Below are positions 56,327-64,000 of a stretch of DNA of 64,000 nt, one piece after another. The position numbers were made by a program, and so were the translations under genes. Numbering within the stretch: position 1 is the first letter of the stretch; each line of letters starts with the position of its first letter. Under the pieces are notes generated by a model. The model was given only the letters and a program-made list of their open reading frames with translations, was not told where the DNA came from and ran no database searches. The stretch lies in contig JAFQKI010000010.1 in NCBI GenBank assembly GCA_017396945.1, forward strand, positions 1 through 64,000. The letters are read 5' to 3'. Source of the DNA: Muribaculaceae bacterium. GTDB taxonomy: Bacteria; Bacteroidota; Bacteroidia; Bacteroidales; Muribaculaceae.

Positions 56327-57085
56327 TTATTGAATTATAAAAGGTGTGTTGCGATTGAAACGTCCTACCATTTGCGGTGTTTGGTCTGTGTTGTTTTTGA
56401 AACTCTCTTTTATAAAATCATAAGTTTCTCCTATGGTGATAATACCATCACTATTACTATCGGCACTGCCACCCAAACCATTTAAAAGCGAGCTTACAAA
56501 ATGACTGTTATAATTCTCTCCTACATAAGTATATGATAACATATTATGACGTGTTGAAGTTAAGATAATAACATTTGAACGACCGTTTTGAGCTATATTA
56601 CCCATATTGCTCCATGTGGATTGTGACGATGTTTCCTCAGGTGTGGTATTAAAAGATCCTGAATGGCAACTATTTACAATTATATATTTGTTTGTGGCTT
56701 TGCTGTTATGAAATATCTCACGCACTTGGCGAGTGTATAAATAACCATCATAAGTTGAAACTCCACCGTCATGACCATGGGTACTTATAAAAAATACTAT
56801 AGTATCATCTTTTTTAGCGTGTGAGAAATGTCTTTTGGCTACTTTTATTATATTTTCTGTTGTAGCTTCTTCATTAGTTAATAAAAGGAAGATACCGTTT
56901 TTGGCGGTTGATTTATATAAATTGTACAAATCTACGGCATCATTGTAAGATGATTGGTGGGGTGTTACATCATCTCTGTTATATTCACTTAATCCTATAA
57001 ATAAACCAAACGTGCGACTTTGCGCGGTTTGTGATAAACAAAGTATAGTAATTATTGATATTATTAAATTTTTTAAGGTGTTCAT
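56327..57085 (-). CDS. Secreted caspase-like protease (peptidase C14 family) with an EF-hand-like loop
   Basis: The start at 57085 (MNTLKNLIISIITILCLSQ) gives 252 residues with a signal peptide cleaved near AQS. A codon at 57115 would lie inside the promoter. The caspase fold begins with FGLFIGLSEYNRDD. The catalytic His is in STHGHDGG (His103 most likely) and the catalytic Cys is in NSCHSGSF (Cys140), the metacaspase-like dyad. Residues 209-220 (DSNSDGIITIGE) are a full 12-residue EF-hand-type calcium loop. There is no inhibitory prodomain, and the ~250-residue length is close to a bare p20/p10 unit. It is the first gene of the minus-strand set; substrate and role are unknown. Confidence 0.85.
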   Translation of the reverse strand: MNTLKNLIISIITILCLSQTAQSRTFGLFIGLSEYNRDDVTPHQSSYNDAVDLYNLYKSTAKNGIFLLLTNEEATTENIIKVAKRHFSHAKKDDTIVFFISTHGHDGGVSTYDGYLYTRQVREIFHNSKATNKYIIVNSCHSGSFNTTPEETSSQSTWSNMGNIAQNGRSNVIILTSTRHNMLSYTYVGENYNSHFVSSLLNGLGGSADSNSDGIITIGETYDFIKESFKNNTDQTPQMVGRFNRNTPFIIQ

Positions 57086-57114
57086 TATTCTGGTTTTATA
57101 TATTTGGCTTGACA

Positions 57115-57203
57115 CAAAGTTAAAAAATTTAATATGAAAATAGTATAAGGAAGTGATGAAACTTATGATTATAAGTTATGAATAATGGTTTTGAAGTGAT
57201 TAA
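57115..57203 (-). promoter_or_regulatory. Promoter and three-repeat activator-like block of the caspase gene
   Basis: CAAAGTTA (57115-57122) is the -7 box on the minus strand. AAGTGATGAA begins at 57151, again exactly 36 bases away. The repeats are AGTGATGAA (57152), AGTTATGAA (57174) and AGTGATTAA (57195), spaced 22 and 21 bases, as in the block at 56265. It lies between the caspase gene and the divergent MATE gene and could affect both. Confidence 0.6.
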
Positions 57204-57210
57204 ATTTGAC

Positions 57211-57218
57211 TAACTTTG
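57211..57218 (+). promoter_or_regulatory. -7 box TAACTTTG directly before the MATE gene
   Basis: The ATG at 57224 starts five bases after this box, so the mRNA is predicted to be leaderless. This supports ATG 57224 over the in-frame TTG at 57206, which is upstream of the box. Confidence 0.6.
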
Positions 57219-57223
57219 TAGTC

Positions 57224-58570
57224 ATGAAACACCTTTGGAGTAAATACAATGCTAATTATAAGTCTATTATAAAACTTGGCATCCCTATTTTGATAGGTCA
57301 GCTTGGTATGATAGTGGTGGGATTTGCCGACAATATAATGGTGGGAAAATACTCAACAGAGGCATTGGCATCGGCATCGTTTGTCAACAATCTTTTTAAT
57401 GTGGCTATATTTGCTTGTTTGGGATTTTCTTATGGTTTGACACCGCTCATCGGTGCGTTGTATTCTCAGAAACGCGACGATGCGATTGGTGATTTATTGA
57501 AAAACGGATTGTTGTTGAACATGTTGTTTGCATTGGTGGTAACAGGCATAATGACAGTTTTTTACTTCAATCTTGAAAATATGGGTCAACCGGAGGAATT
57601 GTTGCCTCTGATACGCCCCTATTTTTTGATATATCTTGCGGGAATGTTGACTACTTCATTGTTTAATGTATTTGCTCAGTGGGCTTATGCAATCAATCGT
57701 TCAAAAATGCCCATGTGGATTATTCTTATTTCCAATGTAATAAATGTCGTAGGCAATTGGCTGTTGATATATGGTAATTGTGGTTTTCCTGAAATGGGAT
57801 TGATAGGAGCCGGATTAAGCACTTTACTTGCACGTGTGTTTTGTCCGGTTGCGATTATAATAGTATTTTTCAGTTTTAGATGCTATAAATCTTATAGCAA
57901 GGGTTTTAGAGAGAGCAAAATTACAATAAACAGATTGTGTCAAGTCAATCGCACATCATGGCCTGTTGCATTGCAAATGTCGTTGGAGTCGGGATCATTT
58001 ACTATTGCGGCAGTAATGGCGGGATGGCTTGGAGCGATATCGTTGGCGGCTTATCAGATAATAGTAATTACAGGCACTCTCGGTTTCTGTATTTATTATA
58101 GCATAGCCGCGAGTGTGTCGGTATTGGTTTCAAATGCCGCCGGGTTATGTGATAATAAAGCAATGCGCCAAGTGGCATTTGCCGGGTATCATTTATTGTT
58201 GACATTGGCTGCGATATCATCAACTATTTTTGTGATTTTCGGTGAAAATATCATTGAATTCTTTACTAACGATGTGGCTGTGATAACAACTACTGTCACT
58301 CTTATATTTCCTTTGGTGTTGTATCAACTTAGTGATGCTACTCAGATAAATTTTGCCAACGCTTTGCGTGGCACTTCAAACGTGATGCCTATGTTGTGGA
58401 TTGCGTTTGTCAGTTATGTGGTTATAGGGATACCGGCTACTTATCTGCTTGGATTTACCGCTGGAATGGGTATTTATGGCATTATATTGAGTTTTTCGGC
58501 ATCGTTGTTTATGGCTGCGGCTTTGTTCCTTTTTTATTTTCTCAAAACGACACGTAAATATAAATGTTAA
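57224..58570 (+). CDS. MATE-family efflux transporter (NorM-like)
   Basis: This 448-residue inner-membrane protein exports drugs or metabolites in exchange for Na+ or H+. It has about twelve membrane helices in two related halves. The first opens with LGIPILIGQLGMIVVGFADNIMVGKYSTEALASAS, typical of MATE proteins. The second has WPVALQMSLESGSFTIAAVMAGWLGAISLAAYQI, with the conserved Glu after Leu in helix 7. Length fits. It diverges from the caspase gene, and the repeat block at 57151-57203 lies between the two promoters. Substrates cannot be deduced. Confidence 0.9.
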   Translation: MKHLWSKYNANYKSIIKLGIPILIGQLGMIVVGFADNIMVGKYSTEALASASFVNNLFNVAIFACLGFSYGLTPLIGALYSQKRDDAIGDLLKNGLLLNMLFALVVTGIMTVFYFNLENMGQPEELLPLIRPYFLIYLAGMLTTSLFNVFAQWAYAINRSKMPMWIILISNVINVVGNWLLIYGNCGFPEMGLIGAGLSTLLARVFCPVAIIIVFFSFRCYKSYSKGFRESKITINRLCQVNRTSWPVALQMSLESGSFTIAAVMAGWLGAISLAAYQIIVITGTLGFCIYYSIAASVSVLVSNAAGLCDNKAMRQVAFAGYHLLLTLAAISSTIFVIFGENIIEFFTNDVAVITTTVTLIFPLVLYQLSDATQINFANALRGTSNVMPMLWIAFVSYVVIGIPATYLLGFTAGMGIYGIILSFSASLFMAAALFLFYFLKTTRKYKC

Positions 58571-58673
58571 ACTAATTTAAAATCAAGGGGTAGCTGCCCA
58601 CGTTTTTAAATTTATATTTTAAATTTGTGATTATACAATTAAATAATTGTTTAACTATTTAAATTTATGCGTT

Positions 58674-59084
58674 ATGGAACAGATTTTAAAAATTATTCGT
58701 GAATTTGATGTGAAAAAAGCTTCTATGGTTTATGGAGGTTTGGGCATCGCGTTTTTGCTGTTTTTCTTGATATTGCCAATGGTTTCGGCCGGTGGAGGAT
58801 TTATAAGTATATCAATTAGTGGTTCTAATCTTCTTTTTGGAGGTTTACCCTTAGGATTTAAAGGATTTTTGCTTTGGGTTGGTTTTCTTGCCACTATCGG
58901 AGCTGTGGTGTGGTCCTATGTACAAAAGAAAGTGGATTTTATAGTTCCTTGTGTAGCAGTAGGTTGCATTTTATTGGGTAGTATATTACTTGGCTTTGGT
59001 TTTGGCTGGATTATAGAATTATTGATAGGTGCGGCATGGATACTTGTAGCTCATGTACACAAAGGCAAACCTTTCAATATATAA
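58674..59084 (+). CDS. Small hypothetical membrane protein
   Basis: This 136-residue protein has three or four membrane helices (GLGIAFLLFFLILPMV; GFLLWVGFLATIGAVVWSYV; VAVGCILLGSILLGFGFG; ELLIGAAWILVAHVH) and a short basic C-terminus. The ATG at 58674 (MEQILKIIREFD) is preferred over a TTG 27 bases upstream. I recognise no family. It starts 103 bases after the MATE stop and ends at a bidirectional terminator. Confidence 0.65.
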   Translation: MEQILKIIREFDVKKASMVYGGLGIAFLLFFLILPMVSAGGGFISISISGSNLLFGGLPLGFKGFLLWVGFLATIGAVVWSYVQKKVDFIVPCVAVGCILLGSILLGFGFGWIIELLIGAAWILVAHVHKGKPFNI

Positions 59085-59090
59085 AATAAC

Positions 59091-59122
59091 AAAAAAAGGC
59101 TCTCAATCGAGAGCCTTTTTTT
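59091..59122. terminator. Bidirectional terminator between the small membrane protein gene and frr
   Basis: GGCTCTC (59098-59104) pairs with GAGAGCC (59109-59115) around a four-base loop. It is flanked by seven A residues on the left and seven T residues on the right, so it works for both converging units. Confidence 0.92.
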
Positions 59123-59137
59123 ATGTATATCAATAAA

Positions 59138-59698
59138 TTATACTGTGAGTATTTCTTTTTCTTTGGCGGCGAAAAGTTCATCGATTTTCTTCAAGTATTT
59201 GTCATGAAGTTTTTGAACCGATGCTTCACCATCTTTTGATACGTCTTCGGGCATACCGTTTTTAACAGCTTTTTTCAATCCGTCGATAGCATCGCGACGA
59301 GCGTTGCGCACCGATACTTTAGCGTTTTCAGCTTCACCCTTGCATTGTTTAACAAGAGCTTTACGGCGATCTTCGGTCAATGGTGGAATAGTGAGACGAA
59401 TGATTTCACCGTTGTTTTCAGGAGTGATGCCGAGTTCTGAGTTTATAATGGCTTTTTCAATTTCCTTAAACATCGCTTTTTCCCAAGGAGTAATGGCGAT
59501 TGTGCGTGCGTCGGGAACCGATACATTGGCTACATTAGAGATGGGCACCGCGCTACCATAATACTCTACGCGTATCCCTTCGAGAATTTTGGCATTGGCT
59601 TTACCTGCGCGAATGCGAGCAAGTGTCTCATCAAGATATTCCACAGCCATTTCCATTTTTTCTTCAGCCGGGTCCAAATAAGTTTTTACGTCAGTCAT
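59138..59698 (-). CDS. frr: Ribosome recycling factor Frr
   Basis: This 186-residue cytoplasmic protein splits post-termination ribosomes together with EF-G. It shows [47 protein letters not shown] in the N-terminal and hinge region, [38 protein letters not shown] in domain I, and the long C-terminal helix ending [12 protein letters not shown]; quoted here as successive pieces of one continuous pattern. Length (about 185) is standard. It follows pyrH by 40 bases, the usual bacterial order. Confidence 0.96.
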   Translation of the reverse strand: MTDVKTYLDPAEEKMEMAVEYLDETLARIRAGKANAKILEGIRVEYYGSAVPISNVANVSVPDARTIAITPWEKAMFKEIEKAIINSELGITPENNGEIIRLTIPPLTEDRRKALVKQCKGEAENAKVSVRNARRDAIDGLKKAVKNGMPEDVSKDGEASVQKLHDKYLKKIDELFAAKEKEILTV

Positions 59699-59738
59699 AA
59701 TATCTGTATTTTAAATTAATAATCAATTAAATCGTGAA

Positions 59739-60449
59739 TTAATACACAAGTGTGCCAATCGGTTCGCCGGCGATAACTTTGGCGAGGTTTCCCGGAGTAT
59801 CCATATCAAACACTACGATAGGGAGATTGTTTTCTTTACACAAAGCGGTTGCGGTCAAGTCCATTACTTTCAATCCGCGGGTGTAAACCTCATCGTAGGT
59901 GATTTCGGTAAATTTTGTTGCTGTGGGGTCTTTTTCGGGGTCGGCGGTGTAGATGCCGTCAACACGTGTACCTTTGAGCATAACATCTGCCTCAACTTCA
60001 ATTCCGCGAAGTGCCGAACCGGTATCGGTGGTAAAGAATGGATTACCTGTGCCTCCGGCTATGATTGACACGGCTCCGGCATTGAGGGCTTCAATGGCTT
60101 TCCACTTACTATAGTGCTCGCCTATGGGAAACATGTTGATGGCGGTGAATACTTTGGCGGGCTGTCCCGCAGCTTCGAGAGCCGAACTCAAAGCAAGCGA
60201 GTTGATTACGGTAGCCAACATACCCATTTGGTCGCCTTTCACGCGGTCAAAACCTTTTGACGCACCCGACAAGCCACGGAATATGTTTCCGCCACCTATC
60301 ACGATTGCCACTTGCACGCCTTGTGAGGCTATCTCTTTTATTTGTGAGGCATATTCGCCAAGGCGTTTAGTGTCAATGCCATAACCTTGTTCGCCCATGA
60401 GCGACTCGCCACTGAGTTTGAGCAACACTCTGTTGTATTTTGATCTCAT
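59739..60449 (-). CDS. pyrH: UMP kinase PyrH
   Basis: This 236-residue cytoplasmic enzyme phosphorylates UMP to UDP with ATP; it is hexameric and regulated by GTP and UTP. Typical motifs are RVLLKLSGESLMGEQGYGID, VAIVIGGGNIFRG, DQMGMLATVINSLALSSALE, AGGTGNPFFTTDTGSALRGIE and TADPEKDPTATKF. The length equals that of family members. It is upstream of frr on the same strand, with a -7 box at 60478-60485. Confidence 0.97.
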   Translation of the reverse strand: MRSKYNRVLLKLSGESLMGEQGYGIDTKRLGEYASQIKEIASQGVQVAIVIGGGNIFRGLSGASKGFDRVKGDQMGMLATVINSLALSSALEAAGQPAKVFTAINMFPIGEHYSKWKAIEALNAGAVSIIAGGTGNPFFTTDTGSALRGIEVEADVMLKGTRVDGIYTADPEKDPTATKFTEITYDEVYTRGLKVMDLTATALCKENNLPIVVFDMDTPGNLAKVIAGEPIGTLVY

Positions 60450-60477
60450 ATTAATGTTTTTATTTTACGTTATTATG

Positions 60478-60485
60478 CAAAGATA
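60478..60485 (-). promoter_or_regulatory. -7 box (TATCTTTG on minus strand) of pyrH-frr
   Basis: CAAAGATA on the plus strand, 29 bases before the ATG at 60449. The divergent plus-strand gene has only a weaker match (TAACTTAG, 60589-60596). Confidence 0.6.
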
Positions 60486-60625
60486 TAGTTTTTTCTGTTA
60501 AGTCACAAAAGTAGGTTTAAAAAGTCGTTATTTTTGGCAAAAAACCAATTTATGACTGTTTTTTTTGGCATTTATGAACTTAAATGCCTAACTTAGCACA
60601 TTAATAGATTAAATTCAAAGTATAT

Positions 60626-61708
60626 ATGACAAACAACCATCGATATTGTGTGATAATGTGTGGGGGTGTAGGTAGCCGTTTTTGGCCCTACAGTCGCGCC
60701 GATCGCCCTAAACAGTTTATAGATTTTCTTGGTACAGGTCGCACCTTGTTGCAGATGAGTTTTGACCGTATATTGCCACTTGTACCTGCTGAGAATATAA
60801 TTATTGTAACCAATGCGCAATATGCTCCAATTGTGAAAGAGCAATTGCCCGAACTCAAAGATGATCAAATTCTTCTCGAACCGGCTCGTCGCAACACGGC
60901 TCCATGTATCGCCTGGGCAGCCTATCACATTGCGGCACGCGACCCGCAAGCGAGCATGATTGTGACTCCGAGCGATCATCTTATCACTCGCGAACGGGAG
61001 TTTGAGCAAAGCATTGAGACAGGTTTTGAATTTGTTGAAAACAATGACGCTTTGCTGACACTTGGCATAAAACCGGTGCGTCCCGAAACCGGTTATGGTT
61101 ATATTCAAATCGGAGATGAGGTTTCTGAGGGAGTGCGCAAAGTAAAAACGTTTACCGAGAAACCCAATCTTGAACTTGCCAAAGTTTTTCTTGAATCGGG
61201 CGAATTTTTCTGGAACTCAGGTATTTTCCTTTGGAAAGCGTCAACCATTTTGGATGCGTTACACACTCATGCACCCGATATTACCACACAATTTGACATG
61301 GGTAAGGATCTGTTTGGTACATCTGCCGAAAACGATTTTATCGCTCAATGTTTCCCCGCATGTGTTGGCATTTCAATAGACTTTGCGGTTATGGAGAAAG
61401 CTCCTAATGTTTATGTCGAGTGTGTCAATTTTGGCTGGAACGATCTCGGCACATGGAGTGCGTTGTTTGATAATTCACCCAAGAATCGTGATGGCAATGT
61501 GACGCAAAATTGCAGAGTTTTGTCCTATAACTCATCGGGTAATATATTTGCCGTGAGAGGAGAGAAATTGGTTGTGGTTTCAGGGCTTAAAGATTATATA
61601 ATCGCCGATGCCGGTGATGTGTTGCTTGTGTGTCCGCTCAGTGAGGAGCAACGCATCAAGCAGATGGTAAATGACGCCAAACTCGATTACGGAGATAAAT
61701 ACTTGTAA
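60626..61708 (+). CDS. manC: Mannose-1-phosphate guanylyltransferase
   Basis: This 360-residue cytoplasmic enzyme makes GDP-mannose from mannose-1-phosphate and GTP, feeding glycan and GDP-fucose synthesis. The nucleotidyl-transferase signature is IMCGGVGSRFWPYSRADRPKQF (residues ~9-30, read in two parts). MIVTPSDHLI holds the metal-binding Asp. PETGYGYIQIG, VKTFTEKPNLELA, EFFWNSGIFLWKA and FGWNDLGTWSAL follow in the expected order. It lacks the C-terminal isomerase domain of type II enzymes, so it is the single-function form. It precedes a large membrane protein gene on the same strand. Confidence 0.93.
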   Translation: MTNNHRYCVIMCGGVGSRFWPYSRADRPKQFIDFLGTGRTLLQMSFDRILPLVPAENIIIVTNAQYAPIVKEQLPELKDDQILLEPARRNTAPCIAWAAYHIAARDPQASMIVTPSDHLITREREFEQSIETGFEFVENNDALLTLGIKPVRPETGYGYIQIGDEVSEGVRKVKTFTEKPNLELAKVFLESGEFFWNSGIFLWKASTILDALHTHAPDITTQFDMGKDLFGTSAENDFIAQCFPACVGISIDFAVMEKAPNVYVECVNFGWNDLGTWSALFDNSPKNRDGNVTQNCRVLSYNSSGNIFAVRGEKLVVVSGLKDYIIADAGDVLLVCPLSEEQRIKQMVNDAKLDYGDKYL

Positions 61709-61724
61709 TAACATAAACCTTATT

Positions 61725-61757
61725 ACCCCTATATTGCCCGATGTGTGATATAGGGGT
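61725..61757 (+). terminator. Weak terminator-like hairpin after the manC gene
   Basis: ACCCCTATAT (61725-61734) pairs with ATATAGGGGT (61748-61757), followed only by TT and G, so termination is probably partial. Confidence 0.5.
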
Positions 61758-61785
61758 TTGTATGTGAAAAATAAATTTTGAATAT

Positions 61786-64000
61786 ATGAAATTTAATATC
61801 AAAGAGATAAAAGAAAATCTGATAGAGTGGGTGAAACGCCCTCAGGTGTGGGGATTTTTTGTGTCGGTAGCGGTTTTATTTGTAATATCATTTGCATTCT
61901 TCTATCCTGACGCTTCTCAGGGCAGAGTGTTGCATCAAAATGATATGATGCAAGGAGCCGCCAATGGTCAGGAGATTAAGGATTATATGGAGCAGACCGG
62001 TGAGAAATCTTGGTGGACCAACTCGTTAATGTCGGGTATGCCAGCGTTCCAAATCGCTCCAAGTTACACATCAAATTCGCTATTTAGTTGGATTAATGAT
62101 CTTTATGGCTTGGGATTACCCGTGCCGTCTGACTTATTGTTTACAATGATGTTTGGGTTCCTTATATTGTTGTTTGCGATGCGTGTGCGGTGGTACTTCT
62201 CTTTGATAGGTGCAATTGCTTTTGGTTTCTCGACCTATTTCATCATAATCATAGGAGCCGGGCATATATGGAAATTTGTTACGCTTTCCTACATTCCTCC
62301 GACTATTGCCGGGATTGTGTTGTGTTATCGTGGCAAATATCTGCTTGGAGGTGCGCTTGCGGCATTGTTTGCGATGATGCAGATTGCGTCAAACCATGTG
62401 CAGATGAGCTACTATTTCATGTTTGTCATCGTGGGGCTTGTGATAACCTATCTTGTGATGGCTGTGAAAGAAAAAAAATTGAAGCAATGGTGCATTGCCA
62501 CCGGTGTGTTGCTCGCTTCTGCTACACTTGCCGTCGGAGCCAATCTTCCAAGTCTGTATCACACCTATAAATACTCAAAAGAGACAATACGTGGTACTTA
62601 TACCGAGTTGACCTCAGCCGAAGCCGAAAAATCAGCCGAAGCGTCATCAAGTGGTGTTTCTCGCGGTTACATGACACAATACAGCTATGGGAAATCAGAA
62701 ACTCTTTCATTGTTGATACCCGACATCAATGGTGGCGCCAGCCATTTGTTGGGTGAGCTTGAAGAGGTTGAAAACTATGCGAAGAACAACTTTGAACCCG
62801 AAGATCAAATAGTTTCTCAATTTTTACCTTATTATACTCAGTATTTTGGTGGTGATGAAGGTACGAGTGGTCCGGTATATGTAGGTGCGATAATTTTTGT
62901 ATTGTTCTTGCTTGGTTTCTTTGTTATTAAGAAGCCTATAGCATTGACATTGTTTATACTTACCTCGTTGTCGGTATTGCTTGCTCTCGGACGCAATTTC
63001 ATGTGGTTTACCGATCTGTTTGCCGATTATTTACCGATGTATGAAAGTTTCCGCGCTGTTGAGTCGATACTTGTTATTGCCGAGTTTACCATTCCATTGT
63101 TGGCGGTGCTTGCGCTTCAGAAACTGTTTACGACTGAAAATGTGTGGGTAAAACACAAGGTGGCTATAATTTCGGTATTTGCCACAACAATGGTTGTGTG
63201 TCTTATAATTGCGATTGTTCCCGATATTTTTGGTTCTACAATCGGTGGAAGAGATACTGAGATGACAAACAGAATTGTTGAGGAGGCATTAAAACCAAAC
63301 GGATTGTCGGACGTTCAAATTACAGCCGTAACGGCTAAATTGCATAATGAGATTAATGCATTGCGTTATTCAATGGTGTCGGCCGACGCTTGGCGCAGTT
63401 TCTGGTTTATCGCAGCTGCGTTAGGAGCTTTGTTGCTCTATTTCTATCGCAAGATACCCATGTGGATGTCATGCTCGATAATCGGAGTGCTTGTGCTTGG
63501 CGACCTATATTCTGTAAACAAGCGTTATGTAAATCATGATAGTTTCCATGATGAACCAATGGAGGTTATCTTTACCCCTCAAGAGATAGATAAGGAGATA
63601 TATAGGCAAGCCGAAGCGAGAGGCTTGGGTGAAAACTATCGAGTGGTGAATCTTGACAATTTCGGTAGTCACCGTGAGAGCTATTTTCATAAATCGGTAG
63701 GTGGTTATCACGCTGCGAAACTCACACGTTATAATGATTTGATAAGCCATGGTATGAATGGTAATGTTTTGAGTATGCTCAACACCTGTTTTGTTATTCA
63801 AAATGGTAAATTATTACCCAATTTCGGTCTTGGCAACGCGTGGTTTGTTGGCGAAATCAGCTATGTTGACAATGCCGATGACGAGATGGCTGCGTTAAGC
63901 GTGATTGACCCGGCGGTTGAGGCGGTTGCCGATGCCAAGTTTAAACAAATTCTCGGTTCTGACATTCCCGCTGTTTCTGAGGGTGATGAGATTGTTGAAA
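61786..64000 (+). CDS. YfhO-like large membrane protein (3' truncated by the window end)
   Basis: The frame is open from the ATG at 61786 (MKFNIKEIKENLIEW) to the end of the window, about 738 codons. The first membrane helix (GFFVSVAVLFVISFAFFY, ~residues 23-40) is followed by an acidic motif region HQNDMMQGAANGQEI. Further helices follow (PSDLLFTMMFGFLILLFAM; FSLIGAIAFGFSTYFIIII; GLVITYLVMAV) and then large extracytoplasmic parts. This agrees with the YfhO / bacterial membrane protein family (PF09586), GT-C-like proteins thought to add sugars to cell-surface polymers. The specific reaction is unknown. It follows the GDP-mannose-forming enzyme, so a link to glycan building is plausible. Confidence 0.75.
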   Translation, partial: MKFNIKEIKENLIEWVKRPQVWGFFVSVAVLFVISFAFFYPDASQGRVLHQNDMMQGAANGQEIKDYMEQTGEKSWWTNSLMSGMPAFQIAPSYTSNSLFSWINDLYGLGLPVPSDLLFTMMFGFLILLFAMRVRWYFSLIGAIAFGFSTYFIIIIGAGHIWKFVTLSYIPPTIAGIVLCYRGKYLLGGALAALFAMMQIASNHVQMSYYFMFVIVGLVITYLVMAVKEKKLKQWCIATGVLLASATLAVGANLPSLYHTYKYSKETIRGTYTELTSAEAEKSAEASSSGVSRGYMTQYSYGKSETLSLLIPDINGGASHLLGELEEVENYAKNNFEPEDQIVSQFLPYYTQYFGGDEGTSGPVYVGAIIFVLFLLGFFVIKKPIALTLFILTSLSVLLALGRNFMWFTDLFADYLPMYESFRAVESILVIAEFTIPLLAVLALQKLFTTENVWVKHKVAIISVFATTMVVCLIIAIVPDIFGSTIGGRDTEMTNRIVEEALKPNGLSDVQITAVTAKLHNEINALRYSMVSADAWRSFWFIAAALGALLLYFYRKIPMWMSCSIIGVLVLGDLYSVNKRYVNHDSFHDEPMEVIFTPQEIDKEIYRQAEARGLGENYRVVNLDNFGSHRESYFHKSVGGYHAAKLTRYNDLISHGMNGNVLSMLNTCFVIQNGKLLPNFGLGNAWFVGEISYVDNADDEMAALSVIDPAVEAVADAKFKQILGSDIPAVSEGDEIVE

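Noticed and set aside
57086-57115. Start codon at 57115 for the caspase gene
   Set aside because: It coincides with the -7 box (57115-57122) and would precede the transcript start; ATG 57085 begins a proper signal peptide.

Overview
The window looks like a chromosomal segment of a gut-type member of the order Bacteroidales, most likely of the Muribaculaceae or a close family (an inference). The signs are promoters of the Bacteroidetes -7 type (TAnnTTTG) before many genes, no Shine-Dalgarno-like sites, many large secreted proteins ending in type IX secretion (T9SS) type A sorting domains, BspA-type leucine-rich repeat proteins, a PorZ-like T9SS component, and a long Bacteroidetes-type LepB.

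Layout. 1-1392: 3' end of an RHS polymorphic-toxin gene with a putative metallopeptidase tip, then a candidate exported immunity gene. 1.6-9.1 kb: a BspA-like protein, then trmB, metH, a HAD phosphatase and ribF. 9.3-19 kb: secreted proteins (a TolB-like propeller, an amidase with a large C-terminal module, a GH13 enzyme, a long BspA-like protein). 19.1-21.3 kb: ksgA and mgtE, overlapping by one base. 21.3-24.5 kb (minus): a three-gene FKBP operon and a small membrane protein. 24.8-28.6 kb (minus): a second giant amidase with an internal 1248-bp tandem repeat. 28.8-30.3 kb: thyA, folA and tRNA-Arg(CCT). 30.3-35.5 kb (minus): a phosphodiester glycosidase-like protein coupled to a CE7 esterase. 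35.5-36.2 kb: a non-coding stretch with the remains of an IS4-type transposase. 36.3-39.9 kb: an Mrp/ApbC gene broken by a one-base frameshift, an esterase and a membrane protein. 39.9-41.25 kb: a fic gene between imperfect 50-bp inverted repeats, beside a displaced copy of the 3' end of the neighbouring LolC/E-like gene. 41.25-43.9 kb (minus): lolC-like, rbfA, an O-methyltransferase and aroQ. 44.2-47.0 kb: dapB, lepB and a wbqC-family gene. 47.0-54.4 kb (minus): nadA, leuS, rdgB, porZ-like and a hypothetical gene, closely packed. 54.4-57.2 kb (minus): an AT-rich stretch, a LytTR-like DNA-binding protein, an acidic membrane protein and a secreted caspase-like protease. 57.2-64 kb: a MATE transporter, a small membrane protein, frr and pyrH (minus), a mannose-1-phosphate guanylyltransferase and a YfhO-like membrane protein cut by the window end.

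How the parts fit. Most intracellular genes are housekeeping. The accessory content is secreted or surface-directed: cell-wall and glycan enzymes carrying propeller-like modules and T9SS tails, with T9SS function supported by the PorZ-like protein. The most promising undescribed unit is the LytTR / acidic membrane protein / caspase locus. Two of its promoters share a block of about 50 bp holding three direct repeats 21-22 bp apart, placed exactly 36 bp from identical -7 boxes; this is the geometry expected for a LytTR activator. The second is the fic cassette, whose inverted repeats contain operator-like TATATACCAC sites lying on the fic promoter. All functional calls come from reading the sequence; no database search was run.
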